DNA of 64,000 bases from Bosea sp. ANAM02 (GCF_011764485.1 NZ_AP022848.1:462001-526000), one strand, 5' to 3'; counted from the first letter of the stretch, positions 52,911-61,179 are shown. Numbers and translations: made by a program. The notes: a model not told the origin generated them from the letters alone.

Positions 52911-54185
52911 ATGAGCGTGACCTCCATGACCACCGCCAGCGAACGCCTTTCCCTTCCGAAGGACCGCATCAAGGTCCTGCTGCTGGAAGGCATCAACGAT
53001 TCCGCCGTCGAGCTCCTGGAGCAGGCCGGCTACAGCAATCTCGAAAGGCTGCCGAAAGCACTCGACCGCGAGGCGCTGCTCAAGGCGATCCAAGGCGTGC
53101 ATGTGCTCGGCATCCGCTCGCGCACCCAGCTCACGCCGGCGATATTCGCAAGCGCCGACCGGCTTTTTGCCGTGGGCTGCTTCTCGGTCGGCACCAATCA
53201 GGTCGATCTGGAGGCTGCGCGGCTGCGCGGCGTGCCGGTGTTCAACGCGCCGTTCTCGAACACGCGCAGTGTCGCCGAATTGACCATCGGCGAGATCGTC
53301 ATGCTGCTCCGGCGCATTCCCGACCGCTCGCGCGATGCGCATCAGGGCGGCTGGGACAAGTCGGCCAACGGCTCCTTCGAGGTGCGCGGCAAGACGCTCG
53401 GCATCGTCGGCTACGGCAATATCGGCAGCCAGCTCTCGACCCTGGCCGAGGCGATGGGCATGCGCGTGATCTATTACGATCACACCGATCGTCTGCGCCA
53501 TGGCAATACCGAGCCGACGGTAAGCCTCAACGCCCTGCTCGGCGCCGCGGACGTCATCTCGCTGCATGTGCCGGAGACCCCCCAGACCGCGGGCATGATC
53601 GGGCCTGCGCAGGTCGCGGCGATGAAGAAGGGCGCCTATCTCATCAACAATTCGCGCGGCACCGTCCTCGATCTCGACGCGCTGGCGGCGGCGCTGAAGA
53701 GCGGCCACCTCGCGGGCGCGGCGGTCGACGTCTTCCCGGTCGAGCCGGCCTCGAATGCCGAGCGCTTCGTCACACCGCTGCAGGGCCTCGCCAACGTGAT
53801 CCTGACGCCGCATATCGGCGGCTCGACCGAGGAGGCGCAGGAGCGCATCGGCGCCGAGGTCGCGCGCAAGCTCGTCGACTATTCCGATGTCGGCTCGACG
53901 GTCGGCGCCGTGAATTTCCCGCAGGTCCAGTTGCCGGCGCGCGCCATCGGCACGCGCTTCATCCATGTCCAGCGCAACGTGCCGGGCATGCTGCGGCGGC
54001 TGAACGACGTCTTCGCCAGCCGGCAGGTCAATATCGCCGCGCAGAACTACCAGACCGACGGCGAGGTCGGTTACGTGGTGATGGAAGCGGACGGCGTGTC
54101 GAGCGCCGAGGCGCGCGACATCCTCAAGGACATCCGCGCGCTCGAAGGTACGATCCGCGCCCGCCTGCTGCACCAGCGCGACTGA
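52911..54185 (+). CDS. serA: D-3-phosphoglycerate dehydrogenase with ACT domain
   Basis: A 424-residue enzyme for the first step of serine synthesis, oxidising 3-phosphoglycerate with NAD. Landmarks are LLLEGINDSAVELL, VGCFSVGTNQVDLEAARLRGVPVFNAPFSNTRSVAELTIGEIVML, the NAD loop LGIVGYGNIGSQ, NNSRGTVLDLDAL (catalytic Arg), and LTPHIGGSTEEAQ (catalytic His, with the preceding Glu in DVFPVEPAS). A C-terminal ACT domain (IHVQRNVPGMLRRLNDVFASRQVNIAAQNYQTDGEVGYVVME) suggests serine feedback. Length and domain layout match E. coli SerA rather than the longer two-domain form. A second ATG at 52926 is an alternative start. Confidence 0.95.
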   Translation: MSVTSMTTASERLSLPKDRIKVLLLEGINDSAVELLEQAGYSNLERLPKALDREALLKAIQGVHVLGIRSRTQLTPAIFASADRLFAVGCFSVGTNQVDLEAARLRGVPVFNAPFSNTRSVAELTIGEIVMLLRRIPDRSRDAHQGGWDKSANGSFEVRGKTLGIVGYGNIGSQLSTLAEAMGMRVIYYDHTDRLRHGNTEPTVSLNALLGAADVISLHVPETPQTAGMIGPAQVAAMKKGAYLINNSRGTVLDLDALAAALKSGHLAGAAVDVFPVEPASNAERFVTPLQGLANVILTPHIGGSTEEAQERIGAEVARKLVDYSDVGSTVGAVNFPQVQLPARAIGTRFIHVQRNVPGMLRRLNDVFASRQVNIAAQNYQTDGEVGYVVMEADGVSSAEARDILKDIRALEGTIRARLLHQRD

Positions 54186-54188
54186 GCA

Positions 54189-54377
54189 TCAGGTCGGCTT
54201 CTTGGTCTTGCCGCCGGGCTTGACCGGCGTCTGGGCCGCGACGGGGTCGCTGGCGGGGAAGGTGTCCTTCAGGGCCCGGTTCAGCTCGGCATCCTTGCCG
54301 TGCTCGCGTGCGGCCTTGCGCTGCTCCTTCTGCTCCTGGCGCAGGCTTTCCTTGGCGGGATTGGCGGTGGCGGTCAT
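54189..54377 (-). CDS. Small conserved hydrophilic protein with a TFPASDP motif
   Basis: A 62-residue protein, highly charged, with a Lys/Glu/Arg-rich middle (KESLRQEQKEQRKAAREHGKDAELNRALKDTFPASDPVA) and a basic tail. The LKDTFPASDPVA motif recurs in short proteins of many alphaproteobacteria; no function is established. The ATG at 54377 has a GAGGGGAA ribosome site. It converges on serA with only 3 nt between the stops. Confidence 0.7.
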   Translation of the reverse strand: MTATANPAKESLRQEQKEQRKAAREHGKDAELNRALKDTFPASDPVAAQTPVKPGGKTKKPT

Positions 54378-54547
54378 GATCGTTCCCCTCTGTGTGGCTG
54401 TCTCAAACAGGAAACGCGGCAGGGCGAAGGCCGTTCCGCCAGAACGCCAGCGCAGGCACGCCATGCCGAAGCAAGCCTGCCTCTGGATGGGAACGCGCAG
54501 CCTTCCCATCTGGTGAAGCTACCGCGTTCCGCCGGCCTCTGCCGGCG

Positions 54548-54655
54548 CCAGAGCAATCCGCCGTTCGTTGAACGACAGATTGCTCTGGATCTTTGTTCCA
54601 TCGCATTTTCTTCACGCGAACCGGTTCCCACTTCGCTGGAAAATGCTTCAAACAG
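54548..54655. repeat. Paired intergenic hairpins (CCAGAGCAATC and GCATTTTC types)
   Basis: CCAGAGCAATC (54548-54558) pairs exactly with GATTGCTCTGG (54578-54588) around an inner CGTTC-GTT-GAACG hairpin. A second inverted pair, GCATTTTC ... GAAAATGC, follows at about 54603-54646 around ACCGGT. Both sequence types are common dispersed intergenic repeats in Hyphomicrobiales. They precede the oxidoreductase gene start at 54667. Confidence 0.65.
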
Positions 54656-54666
54656 CAGGGGCCGCC

Positions 54667-55653
54667 ATGGTCGCGATCTCCGTCCTCGATCTCGTTCCCG
54701 TCGTCGAAGGGGAGGGGCCGCGCGAGGCTCTCGCGAAATCCACCGACCTGGTCCGCCACGCCGAGCGGCTCGGCTACACCCGGTACTGGGTGGCCGAGCA
54801 TCACAACATGGTCGGCATCGCCAGTGCCGCGACCTCGGTGGTGATCGGACAGCTTGCGGCGGCGACCAGCACAATCCGGGTCGGCGCCGGCGGCATCATG
54901 CTGCCGAACCATGCGCCGCTCGTCATCGCCGAGCAGTTCGGCACGCTGGAGGCGCTCTTTCCGGGGCGTATCGATCTCGGCCTCGGTCGGGCGCCGGGTA
55001 CCGACCAGCTCACGCTCAGGGCGCTACGCCGCAGCCCGATGTCGTCGGACAGCTTCCCGCAGGACGTGCTGGAATTGCAGGCGCTGTTCGCGCCGGCCGG
55101 GCCGAACCAGGCGATCCGCGCCGTGCCGGGCGAGGGGCTGAACGTACCCCTGTGGATTCTCGGGTCGAGCCTGTTCGGCGCGCAGCTCGCCGCCGAACTC
55201 GGGCTGCCCTACAGCTTCGCCTCGCATTTCGCGCCGGATGCGCTGATGCAGGCGCTCGCCGTCTATCGCGAGCGCTTCAAGCCATCCGAGCAACTAGCGG
55301 CGCCGCATGCGATGCCGGGGATCAATGTCGTCGCGGCCGATACGGACGAGGAAGCGCGCTATCTCGCGACCTCGCTGCAGCAGCGCTTCGTCGGCATGGT
55401 CAGGGGCGCGCGCGGCAAGCTGCAGCCACCGATCGACGATATCGAGCCATACTGGTCCCCGGCCGAGAAGGCGCATGTCTCGGGCATGCTGCGCTATGCC
55501 TTCATCGGCTCGCCGGAGACGCTGAAGCGCTCGCTCGGCGCCTTCCTGCGCGAGACCGGCGCCGACGAGATCATGATCACCGCGCCGATCTTCGATCACG
55601 AGAAGCGCAAGCGCTCCTACGAGCTGGTTGCGGGGATCGCGGGCGAGCTTTGA
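54667..55653 (+). CDS. LLM-class flavin-dependent oxidoreductase
   Basis: A 328-residue TIM-barrel protein of the bacterial luciferase-like group (the MsnO8/YhbW-like subset). Landmarks are [11 protein letters not shown] at the start, [74 protein letters not shown], and [29 protein letters not shown]. It would use reduced flavin from a separate reductase to oxygenate a substrate not identifiable here. The ATG at 54667 matches the family N-terminus; an upstream extension runs through a repeat and is not credible. Monocistronic. Confidence 0.9.
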   Translation: MVAISVLDLVPVVEGEGPREALAKSTDLVRHAERLGYTRYWVAEHHNMVGIASAATSVVIGQLAAATSTIRVGAGGIMLPNHAPLVIAEQFGTLEALFPGRIDLGLGRAPGTDQLTLRALRRSPMSSDSFPQDVLELQALFAPAGPNQAIRAVPGEGLNVPLWILGSSLFGAQLAAELGLPYSFASHFAPDALMQALAVYRERFKPSEQLAAPHAMPGINVVAADTDEEARYLATSLQQRFVGMVRGARGKLQPPIDDIEPYWSPAEKAHVSGMLRYAFIGSPETLKRSLGAFLRETGADEIMITAPIFDHEKRKRSYELVAGIAGEL

Positions 55654-55688
55654 GTGTGGAACTTGGCCGCCGTCGGCGGAAACATGCC

Positions 55689-55779
55689 GTCATTCCGGAC
55701 AAGCCGCGTAGCGATGCTGATCCCAGAATTCATCGCAGGCCCGGCGCTGTGGCGGGTTCCGCAGCAGGTCCAGGATGAC
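55689..55779. repeat. GTCATTCCGG-type dispersed palindromic repeat
   Basis: It begins GTCATTCCGGACAAGC and ends CCAGGATGAC, with partially pairing arms. It is in the gap between the oxidoreductase gene and the Fur-family gene and has the same ends as the repeats at 6171, 27783 and 34758. Confidence 0.65.
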
Positions 55780-55830
55780 GAGCGTTTCGAGCGGGCCCAT
55801 TAATCCATATCGAGAAGCGTCCGCATTATT

Positions 55831-55852
55831 AATGCAAATGCGAATGATTTTC
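55831..55852 (+). promoter_or_regulatory. Candidate metal-regulator box upstream of the Fur-family gene
   Basis: Three head-to-tail hexamers, AATGCA-AATGCG-AATGAT, followed by TTTC, lie in a distinctly AT-rich stretch about 50 nt before the gene. The spacing matches the three-hexamer pattern of Fur boxes, which suggests autoregulation. Confidence 0.4.
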
Positions 55853-55898
55853 TTTCATCCGCTTTTGCAATTGGCCGATGGCATTGCTATGGCAAGGC

Positions 55899-56354
55899 AT
55901 GAGCGAGACCGACCGGCGTATTGCCGTTTTCGAGAGCCAGTTGAAGGGTGCCGGGCTGCGCATGACGCAGCAACGGCGGCTGATCCTGCGTGTTCTGGCC
56001 GAAGCCGACGATCATCCCGACGCGAAGGGCATCTTCACGCGCGCCTTCGCGCATGACCCGACGCTGTCGCTCTCGACCGTCTACCGGACCATGAAGGTGC
56101 TGGAATCGCAGGGCGCGATCGAGCGCCATGCCTTCGAGGACGGCATCTCGCGCTACGAACATGCCGATCAGGAACATCACGACCATCTGATCGACGTCGA
56201 TTCGGGCGAAGTCATCGAATTCTCCTCGGATGCGATCGAGGAGCTGCAGCGACGGATCGCGGCCGAGCTCGGCTATGAGCTGGTTCGCCATCGCCTGGAG
56301 CTCTACGGCCGCAAGAAGCAGCCGGCGCGCCGGGGCGGCCGCAAGACGTCCTGA
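55899..56354 (+). CDS. Fur-family metalloregulator (Fur/Mur)
   Basis: A 151-residue repressor. Residues 8-85 form the winged helix (SQLKGAGLRMTQQRRLILRVLAEADDHPDAKGIFTRAFAHDPTLSLSTVYRTMKVLESQGAIERHAFEDG). The metal site includes ISRYEHADQEHHDHLIDVDSGEVIEFSSDAIEELQRRIAAELGYEL. The structural CxxC cysteine pairs are absent, as in alphaproteobacterial Fur/Mur, which mostly respond to manganese or iron. The haem motif of Irr is not seen. The ATG at 55899 fits the family start, MSETDRRIAVFE. It probably regulates itself through the box at 55831-55852. Confidence 0.9.
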   Translation: MSETDRRIAVFESQLKGAGLRMTQQRRLILRVLAEADDHPDAKGIFTRAFAHDPTLSLSTVYRTMKVLESQGAIERHAFEDGISRYEHADQEHHDHLIDVDSGEVIEFSSDAIEELQRRIAAELGYELVRHRLELYGRKKQPARRGGRKTS

Positions 56355-56363
56355 GCGACCCTG

Positions 56364-56636
56364 TCAGCCGTCGACGACATCCTCGTATTCGGGGTGCTTC
56401 GCGATCCAGCCCTTGAGGAACTCGCAGCGGACCACGGCCTTGCGCCCGCTCGCGCGCAGCAACTCGAAAACGCCCTTCGCCAGTTTCGAGCCGATGCCCT
56501 GCCCCGCGAACTGGGAGGGTACCTCGGTATGGACCAGCACCAGCCGCTCGCCATCGCGGCGATAGGCGACGAGCGCGGTGCCGCCGTCGAGCGTGAGTTC
56601 GAAGCGGTTCTGCGCGGGATTCTCGACGACATCCAT
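56364..56636 (-). CDS. Small GNAT-like acetyltransferase (Acetyltransf_CG type)
   Basis: A 90-residue protein of the YjdJ-like minimal GNAT family. It reads DVVENPAQNRFELTLDGGTALVAYRRDGERLVLVHTEVPSQFAGQGIGSKLAKGVFELLRASGRKAVVRCEFLKGWIAKHPEYEDVV, with the acetyl-CoA loop Q-F-A-G-Q-G-I-G-S-K and the conserved C-E/P-F-x-x-x-W/Y-I-x-x-H-P-E-Y end. Substrate unknown. It is 18 nt downstream of opgG on the same strand and 9 nt from the convergent Fur-family gene stop. Confidence 0.9.
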   Translation of the reverse strand: MDVVENPAQNRFELTLDGGTALVAYRRDGERLVLVHTEVPSQFAGQGIGSKLAKGVFELLRASGRKAVVRCEFLKGWIAKHPEYEDVVDG

Positions 56637-56654
56637 GATCGAGGCTCCTTCGGA

Positions 56655-58274
56655 TCAGCCCTGCGCCTCGGAGCGCCAGGGATAGCTCCAGGTTTCGGTC
56701 AGCGTCTTGCCGCCGCTCTTGAGGAAGGCGCGCATCTCGGCCAACTGGCCGGGCTCGACCACGACGTCGATGAAAGCGCGAAAGCCCTCGGTCTTGCGGT
56801 TCGGCACGAGGAAGGCGCGGTCGATCCGGCCATAGGCGATCGAGGGCACGATCTCGACCTTTTCCGGCTGTTTCAGATAGTAGTCGAGGTCGCCGCCGGC
56901 GAAGTCGACGATGAAGCGGCGGGAGCCCGCGGTGACGGGCTCGCCCGAGCCCAGCGCCTTGGGCTTGGCCTGGTAGGTGTTGACCACGCGTCCGCCCGGA
57001 TGGAGGTCGCCTGAATCCAGCATCGAGATCAGCTTGTAGCCGAAGGAGAATTCCTTGCCCGGCTCCAGCGGCGTCTTCGGCGCCCAGAGCGCGACGATGT
57101 TGTCGTTGGTCTCGTCGGTGGTCGGCATCTCGATCAATTCGACGATGCCCTCGCCCCAGTCGCCCTGCGGCTCGACCCAGTAGGAGGGCCTCAGCTCATA
57201 GGAGAGGTCGAGATCCTGATAGTGCTCGAAGGTGCGGTCGCGCTGCATCAGTCCGAAGCCGCGGATACTGCGCTCGACGAAGGACGAGACGGCCTGCTGC
57301 TTCGGGTTGCGCAGTGGGCGCCAGATCCACTCGCCGCTGCCGGAATGGATCATCAGCCCGTCGGAATCGTGCAGCTCGCTGCGGAAATCGTCGAAGAAGC
57401 GGCGGTCGTTCTCGCCGGTGAAGAACATCGAGGTCAGCGGCGCGAGGCCGAGCTTCTCGACGGCCACGCGCGGATAGAGCGTCGCAGCGACCTCCATGAC
57501 GGTGTCGAGATCGGGATAGATGGTGAAGCGATAGGCCCCGGTCACGACGGGCGAATCGAGCAGCGTGTGGATCACGATGCGCTCGGCGCCGGCCGCCGGC
57601 GCCTCGATCCAGAACTCGCGGAAGACGGGGAACTCCTCGGCGGTCGTGCCGGCGCCGATCGACAGGCCGCGTGCCGAGAGACCGTAGCGCTGGCCGCGGC
57701 CGAGCACGCGGAAATAGCTCGCGCCGATGAAGGAGATCAGCTCGTCGTAAACGCGGGGGTCGTTCAGCGGATAATGCAGGCGGAAGCCGGCGAAGCCGAG
57801 ATTGACGGGCAGCGGCTTGTCGAACTTCACCTTGCCGTAGTCGAACAGGTTCGCGGCATAGGGCACCGGCATCGGCACGCCGTCGCGCACGACGTTGACC
57901 GTGACCGGGCGGGTGAAGAGGAAGCCCGGGTGGAACATCTGCATGCGGAAGGGCGAGCCGTTCTGCTGCAGCAAGGCCCGCTCGGGGCGGAAGCGGATGT
58001 CGCGCCAGGAATCGTAGTCGAGCCTGGCCAGCGCCTCCGGCAGCGGCGCGATCGGCTCATAGGGAACGGCGGCGATCTCGCGGGCGCGGCGCTGCACGTC
58101 CTCGAAGCCGAAGCGCGGCTGCGGCGCGGCGTTCTGCGGGGCGGGCGGCTGCGGCTGGCCCTGCGGTTGAGGCTGGGGGCGCGGCTGCTGCGCGAGCAGG
58201 ACGGAAGGCGCCGCCGAGAGGCAAAGCGCGGCTGAAAGTCCGCCCAGGACGCGGCGGCGGTCTGTCGTGGTCAT
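56655..58274 (-). CDS. Periplasmic glucan biosynthesis protein (OpgG/OpgD, MdoG family)
   Basis: A 539-residue exported protein that shapes osmoregulated periplasmic glucans. The N-terminus MTTTDRRRVLGGLSAALCLSAAPSVLLA has a twin-arginine motif, which is the mark of OpgD rather than Sec-exported OpgG; assignment between the two is open. A Pro/Gln-rich linker follows (30-50), then the MdoG domain: FGFEDVQRRAREIAAVPYEP, DYDSWRDIRFRPERALLQ, FQ-like MQMFHPGFLF, FIGASYFRVLGRGQRYGLSARGLSI, TSMFFTGENDRRFFDDFRSELHDSDGL and ERSIRGFGLMQRDRTFEHYQDLDLSYELRPSYWVEP. The glucosyltransferase OpgH is not in the window. Confidence 0.93.
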   Translation of the reverse strand: MTTTDRRRVLGGLSAALCLSAAPSVLLAQQPRPQPQPQGQPQPPAPQNAAPQPRFGFEDVQRRAREIAAVPYEPIAPLPEALARLDYDSWRDIRFRPERALLQQNGSPFRMQMFHPGFLFTRPVTVNVVRDGVPMPVPYAANLFDYGKVKFDKPLPVNLGFAGFRLHYPLNDPRVYDELISFIGASYFRVLGRGQRYGLSARGLSIGAGTTAEEFPVFREFWIEAPAAGAERIVIHTLLDSPVVTGAYRFTIYPDLDTVMEVAATLYPRVAVEKLGLAPLTSMFFTGENDRRFFDDFRSELHDSDGLMIHSGSGEWIWRPLRNPKQQAVSSFVERSIRGFGLMQRDRTFEHYQDLDLSYELRPSYWVEPQGDWGEGIVELIEMPTTDETNDNIVALWAPKTPLEPGKEFSFGYKLISMLDSGDLHPGGRVVNTYQAKPKALGSGEPVTAGSRRFIVDFAGGDLDYYLKQPEKVEIVPSIAYGRIDRAFLVPNRKTEGFRAFIDVVVEPGQLAEMRAFLKSGGKTLTETWSYPWRSEAQG

Positions 58275-58519
58275 GCGTGTTCCGTCTTCCCCGTTGCCCG
58301 GGCTTTCCGAGATAGGCGACTAGCGAGAGTTAAGGCCATCGAATGGGGCCGGTCTAGGGCATCCGGCATTGACGGCGGATGAACATCCCGCAAGGTTCCG
58401 CAACGTCCGCGCGAGCCATGGCTAAGTCATAGCCGGCAAAGCGCTTTCCGCTGTCAACCTGCTCCCGACCAGGCGCGGATCGGCCCTGCAAAAAAATGCG
58501 GCTCCGGGCGCATAAAACA

Positions 58520-58549
58520 CTTGTGGTCCGGGTCGGGCATCCGTATATC
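58520..58549 (+). promoter_or_regulatory. Candidate promoter of the ornithine decarboxylase transcript
   Basis: CTTGTG (58520-58525) and TATATC (58544-58549) are spaced by 18 nt in the long gap before the decarboxylase gene. Transcription from here would start near 58556 and produce a leader of about 440 nt. The stretch between opgG (58274) and this point shows no gene. Confidence 0.4.
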
Positions 58550-58555
58550 GCGTTC

Positions 58556-58997
58556 ACCCAATTCGCACGTGCCTGTGGCCGCGTGCCGGTCGGTGGGCAT
58601 CCGGACAAGAGGCCGGACAGCCGCCAGGGGTTGGAAGACGGATGGAGGGGATGGACATCCCTCAAATCACGCTTCCCAGTCTCCGCGAGGAGATTGTTCC
58701 CCGACACAGACCGGCAGCCGGAGGCAAAACCGGCGAACCCCGAATCTCCACGGGGGACGCAGCTTAAAGCAACGACGGAGCGGGCTTTTTTGGTCTCGTT
58801 GGCTTTCCACAGGTCAACACCGAAGAGGCTTGTCCTTCATTGCCGGCCGTGCGGGGTCTTCCCCAATCGAACGGTGTTTCGGGTCCGGACGACTCGTCCG
58901 TTGTCGTAGGCGTCTCCACAGCGCCGCGCGACAGCGACGTTTCACTCCGGCGATACATCGCATCGACGCCGCTTGCGTCGCAGGGGAGTCGCGTCTC
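58556..58997 (+). ncRNA. Structured leader of the ornithine decarboxylase gene (candidate speF RNA element)
   Basis: The region is unusually long for an alphaproteobacterial leader and full of hairpins. It has TCTCC-GCGA-GGAGA with a GNRA loop (58680-58693), CCCCG/CGGGG (58738-58755), GAGGGGATG/CATCCCTC (from about 58646), and a long stem pairing AAAGC-AACGA (58766-58775) with TCGTT-GGCTTT (58796-58806) around a loop that contains a T6 run. Established knowledge: a conserved RNA element called speF lies upstream of ornithine decarboxylase genes in alphaproteobacteria. Position and density of structure fit, but I cannot run the covariance model. The start of the RNA is estimated from the promoter. 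Confidence 0.55.
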
Positions 58998-60143
58998 ATG
59001 ACCGACCGCATCCGTGAGTTTCTTCGTACCCGCCGCGAGGACGGGCCCTGCGTCGTCATCGACACCGAAGTCGTGCGCGCGAACTACCATGCCTTCGCCC
59101 GTGCGCTGCCCGACACCCGCGTCTTTTATGCGGTGAAGGCCAACCCGGCGCCGGAGGTGCTCGCCCTGCTCGCCAAGCTCGGCTCCTGCTTCGACTGCGC
59201 CTCGGTCGTCGAGATCGAGCTCGCGCTCGCGGCCGGCGCCACGGCCGATCGCATCTCCTTCGGCAACACCATCAAGAAGGAGCGCGACGTCGTGCGCGCC
59301 ATGGAGCTCGGCGTGCGCCTGTTCGCCGTCGACTGCACGGCCGAGGTCGAGAAGGTCGCCCGTTCCGCCGAGAAGACCGGCACCAAGGACGCGCGCATCT
59401 TCTGCCGCATCCTCTGCGACGGCGCCGGCGCCGACTGGCCGCTTTCGCGCAAGTTCGGCTGCGTGCCCGAGATGGCCGCGGACGTGCTGGAGCACGGCCA
59501 TCGCATGGGGCTCATGGCCTATGGCATCTCGTTCCATGTCGGCTCGCAGCAGGCCAATGTGAACGCCTGGGATTCGGCCCTGGCCTCGGCCTCGGCGATC
59601 TTCAAGGAATGCGCCACCCGCGGCATCTCGCTGTCGATGGTCAATCTCGGCGGCGGCTTCCCGGCGCGTTACCTGAAGCCGATTCCGGGCGTGCCGTCCT
59701 ATGGCGACGCGATCTTCCGGGCGCTGTCGAAGCATTTCGGCAACCAGCTGCCCGAGACGATCATCGAGCCGGGCCGCGGCATGGTCGGCGAAGCCGGCCT
59801 GATCGAGGCCGAGGTCGTGCTGATCTCGAAGAAGGCCGAGTCGGACGAGGTCCGCTGGGTCTATCTCGATATCGGCAAGTTCAACGGTCTCGCCGAGACC
59901 ATGGACGAGGCGATCCGCTACCCCATCCGCACCGTGCGCGATGGCGATGCGACGGTTCCCTGCGTGCTCGCCGGCCCGACCTGCGACTCGGTCGACGTCA
60001 TGTACGAGAAGACCCCGTACATGCTGCCCTTCTCGCTGGAGATCGGCGACAAGGTGCTGATCGAGGGTACGGGCGCCTATACGACGACCTATTCGGCCGT
60101 CGCCTTCAACGGCTTCCCGCCGCTGAGGCAGTACGTCATCTGA
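58998..60143 (+). CDS. Ornithine decarboxylase (alanine-racemase-fold, group IV)
   Basis: A 381-residue PLP enzyme that makes putrescine from ornithine (some relatives also accept lysine or arginine). The PLP lysine is in VFYAVKANP (Lys47). Further on come SFGNTIKKERDV, FHVGSQQ, MVNLGGGFPARYL and the phosphate-binding EPGRGMVGEAG. The catalytic cysteine stands in GPTCDSVDVMYE (Cys329), which is the ODC form of this loop. ATG 58998 has AGGGGAG before it; an N-terminal extension of about 160 residues would run back through the leader and is rejected. A GNAT and homospermidine synthase follow on the same strand, the usual alphaproteobacterial polyamine block. Confidence 0.95.
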   Translation: MTDRIREFLRTRREDGPCVVIDTEVVRANYHAFARALPDTRVFYAVKANPAPEVLALLAKLGSCFDCASVVEIELALAAGATADRISFGNTIKKERDVVRAMELGVRLFAVDCTAEVEKVARSAEKTGTKDARIFCRILCDGAGADWPLSRKFGCVPEMAADVLEHGHRMGLMAYGISFHVGSQQANVNAWDSALASASAIFKECATRGISLSMVNLGGGFPARYLKPIPGVPSYGDAIFRALSKHFGNQLPETIIEPGRGMVGEAGLIEAEVVLISKKAESDEVRWVYLDIGKFNGLAETMDEAIRYPIRTVRDGDATVPCVLAGPTCDSVDVMYEKTPYMLPFSLEIGDKVLIEGTGAYTTTYSAVAFNGFPPLRQYVI

Positions 60144-60154
60144 CGGAAAAGTAC

Positions 60155-60174
60155 GGGGCGGCTTCCGCCGCCCC
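60155..60174 (+). terminator. GC-rich hairpin after the decarboxylase gene
   Basis: GGGGCGGC-TTCC-GCCGCCCC, a perfect 8-bp stem 11 nt after the stop, but without a T-run. It may be a weak terminator or an RNA-stabilising end. Two further small hairpins (GCCCG/CGGGC near 60220; CCTCC/GGAGG near 60250) follow in the 234-nt gap. Confidence 0.5.
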
Positions 60175-60377
60175 TATGCCAATCGGGTCCGGCGAAGCGC
60201 CCTGTCTGAGACGGCAGGCCGCCCGGTCGAACGGGCGGAGCGTTCATACCTCCAGAACGGAGGTTACGAGCGTGGCTCCCGCCGGACCCCTCTTCCCCAC
60301 ATCGTTCCATTGTGGCCGCGCGCGAGCGTGGCGCCGGGCAGGTCCATGAGGATGGGCGCTCCGGCCGGAGGTGCGTC

Positions 60378-60914
60378 ATGATCACGATCCGCGACGAGAT
60401 CGCCACAGACATTCCCGCCCGCGAGGCGCTGCTCGACCGCTGCCTGGGCGAGCGTCGCACCGCCAAGTCGAGCGAGCGCCTGCGCGAGGGCCGTCTGCCG
60501 GCGCAGGGCCTGGCCCTCACCGCCGAGCGCGACGGCGAAGTGCTCGCCACAGTCCGCCTCTGGCATGTGGAAGCCAATGGCGTGCCGGCGCTGCTGCTCG
60601 GCCCGCTCGCGGTCAAGCCGGAATTGCAGGGCGAGGGTCTGGGCAGGGCGATGATGCGGGAGGCGCTCTGGCGCGCGGCCTGCCGCGGGCATGGCGCCGT
60701 CATCCTCGTCGGCGACGCGCCCTATTACGCCCGGTTCGGCTTCGATCCGGCGCTGACCCGCGATCTCGCCATGCCCGGCCCGGTCGAGCGCGAGCGCTTC
60801 CTCGCGATCGAATTGCGCGACGGCGCGCTCGATGGCGCGCGCGGCGTGCTGGTTGCCAGCGGCGCTGTCATCCCTGCAGCCTTCGAAGCGGACGAGGTGG
60901 CGCGGGCCGCCTGA
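60378..60914 (+). CDS. GNAT-family N-acetyltransferase (YhbS-like)
   Basis: A 178-residue acetyltransferase: MITIRDEIATDIPAREALLDRCLGERRTAKSSERLREG, then ALTAERDGEVLATVRLWHV, LLLGPLAVKPELQGEGLGRAMMREALWRAACRGHGAVILVGDAPYYARFGFDPALTRDLAMPGP. The acetyl-CoA loop is Q-G-E-G-L-G-R-A. The G-D-x-P-Y-Y-x-R-F-G-F element is characteristic of the YhbS group. It is placed between ornithine decarboxylase and homospermidine synthase, an order I recall from other Hyphomicrobiales, so polyamine acetylation is a possible role. The ribosome site is GGAGG. Confidence 0.88.
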   Translation: MITIRDEIATDIPAREALLDRCLGERRTAKSSERLREGRLPAQGLALTAERDGEVLATVRLWHVEANGVPALLLGPLAVKPELQGEGLGRAMMREALWRAACRGHGAVILVGDAPYYARFGFDPALTRDLAMPGPVERERFLAIELRDGALDGARGVLVASGAVIPAAFEADEVARAA

Positions 60915-61042
60915 CGCTCCCGATTCATCGTCATCGCGCCGTCATCGCCCGGCGCTTTCCATGCGCTCACCCGCGTGGAAGGCGCCTGGGCGATTGACGG
61001 CGCGATTGTGCGCTCATACGACCCTTTCGACCTTTTTTATCC

Positions 61043-61160
61043 CTAGAGCACGCGCCGAACAGACTGCGTTGCAGTCTGTTCGGATCACGCGTTCTCTATC
61101 ACTAAGTTAGAGACGGATTCACCGATTAGGTTGGTTCAACCTGATCGGATCCGGCTCTAG
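61043..61160 (+). repeat. Multi-hairpin element in the homospermidine synthase leader
   Basis: CTAGAGC (61043-61049) and GCTCTAG (61154-61160) close an element with three hairpins: a perfect 13-bp stem CCGAACAGACTGC/GCAGTCTGTTCGG (61055-61083), TCTCTA/TAGAGA (61093-61113), and an 11-bp stem CCGATTAGGTT/AACCTGATCGG (61122-61148, one G-U). It ends 20 nt before the synthase start. The CTAGAGC ends resemble dispersed Hyphomicrobiales repeats. A regulatory leader is the alternative. Confidence 0.65.
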
Positions 61161-61179
61161 AACCCAGGAGTTACAGAGA

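Noticed and set aside
58521..58997. N-terminal extension of ornithine decarboxylase, and a 137-codon frame from 58496
   Set aside because: Both translate the structured leader. The extension has no family similarity, and the decarboxylase family begins at the ATG at 58998, which has a good ribosome site.
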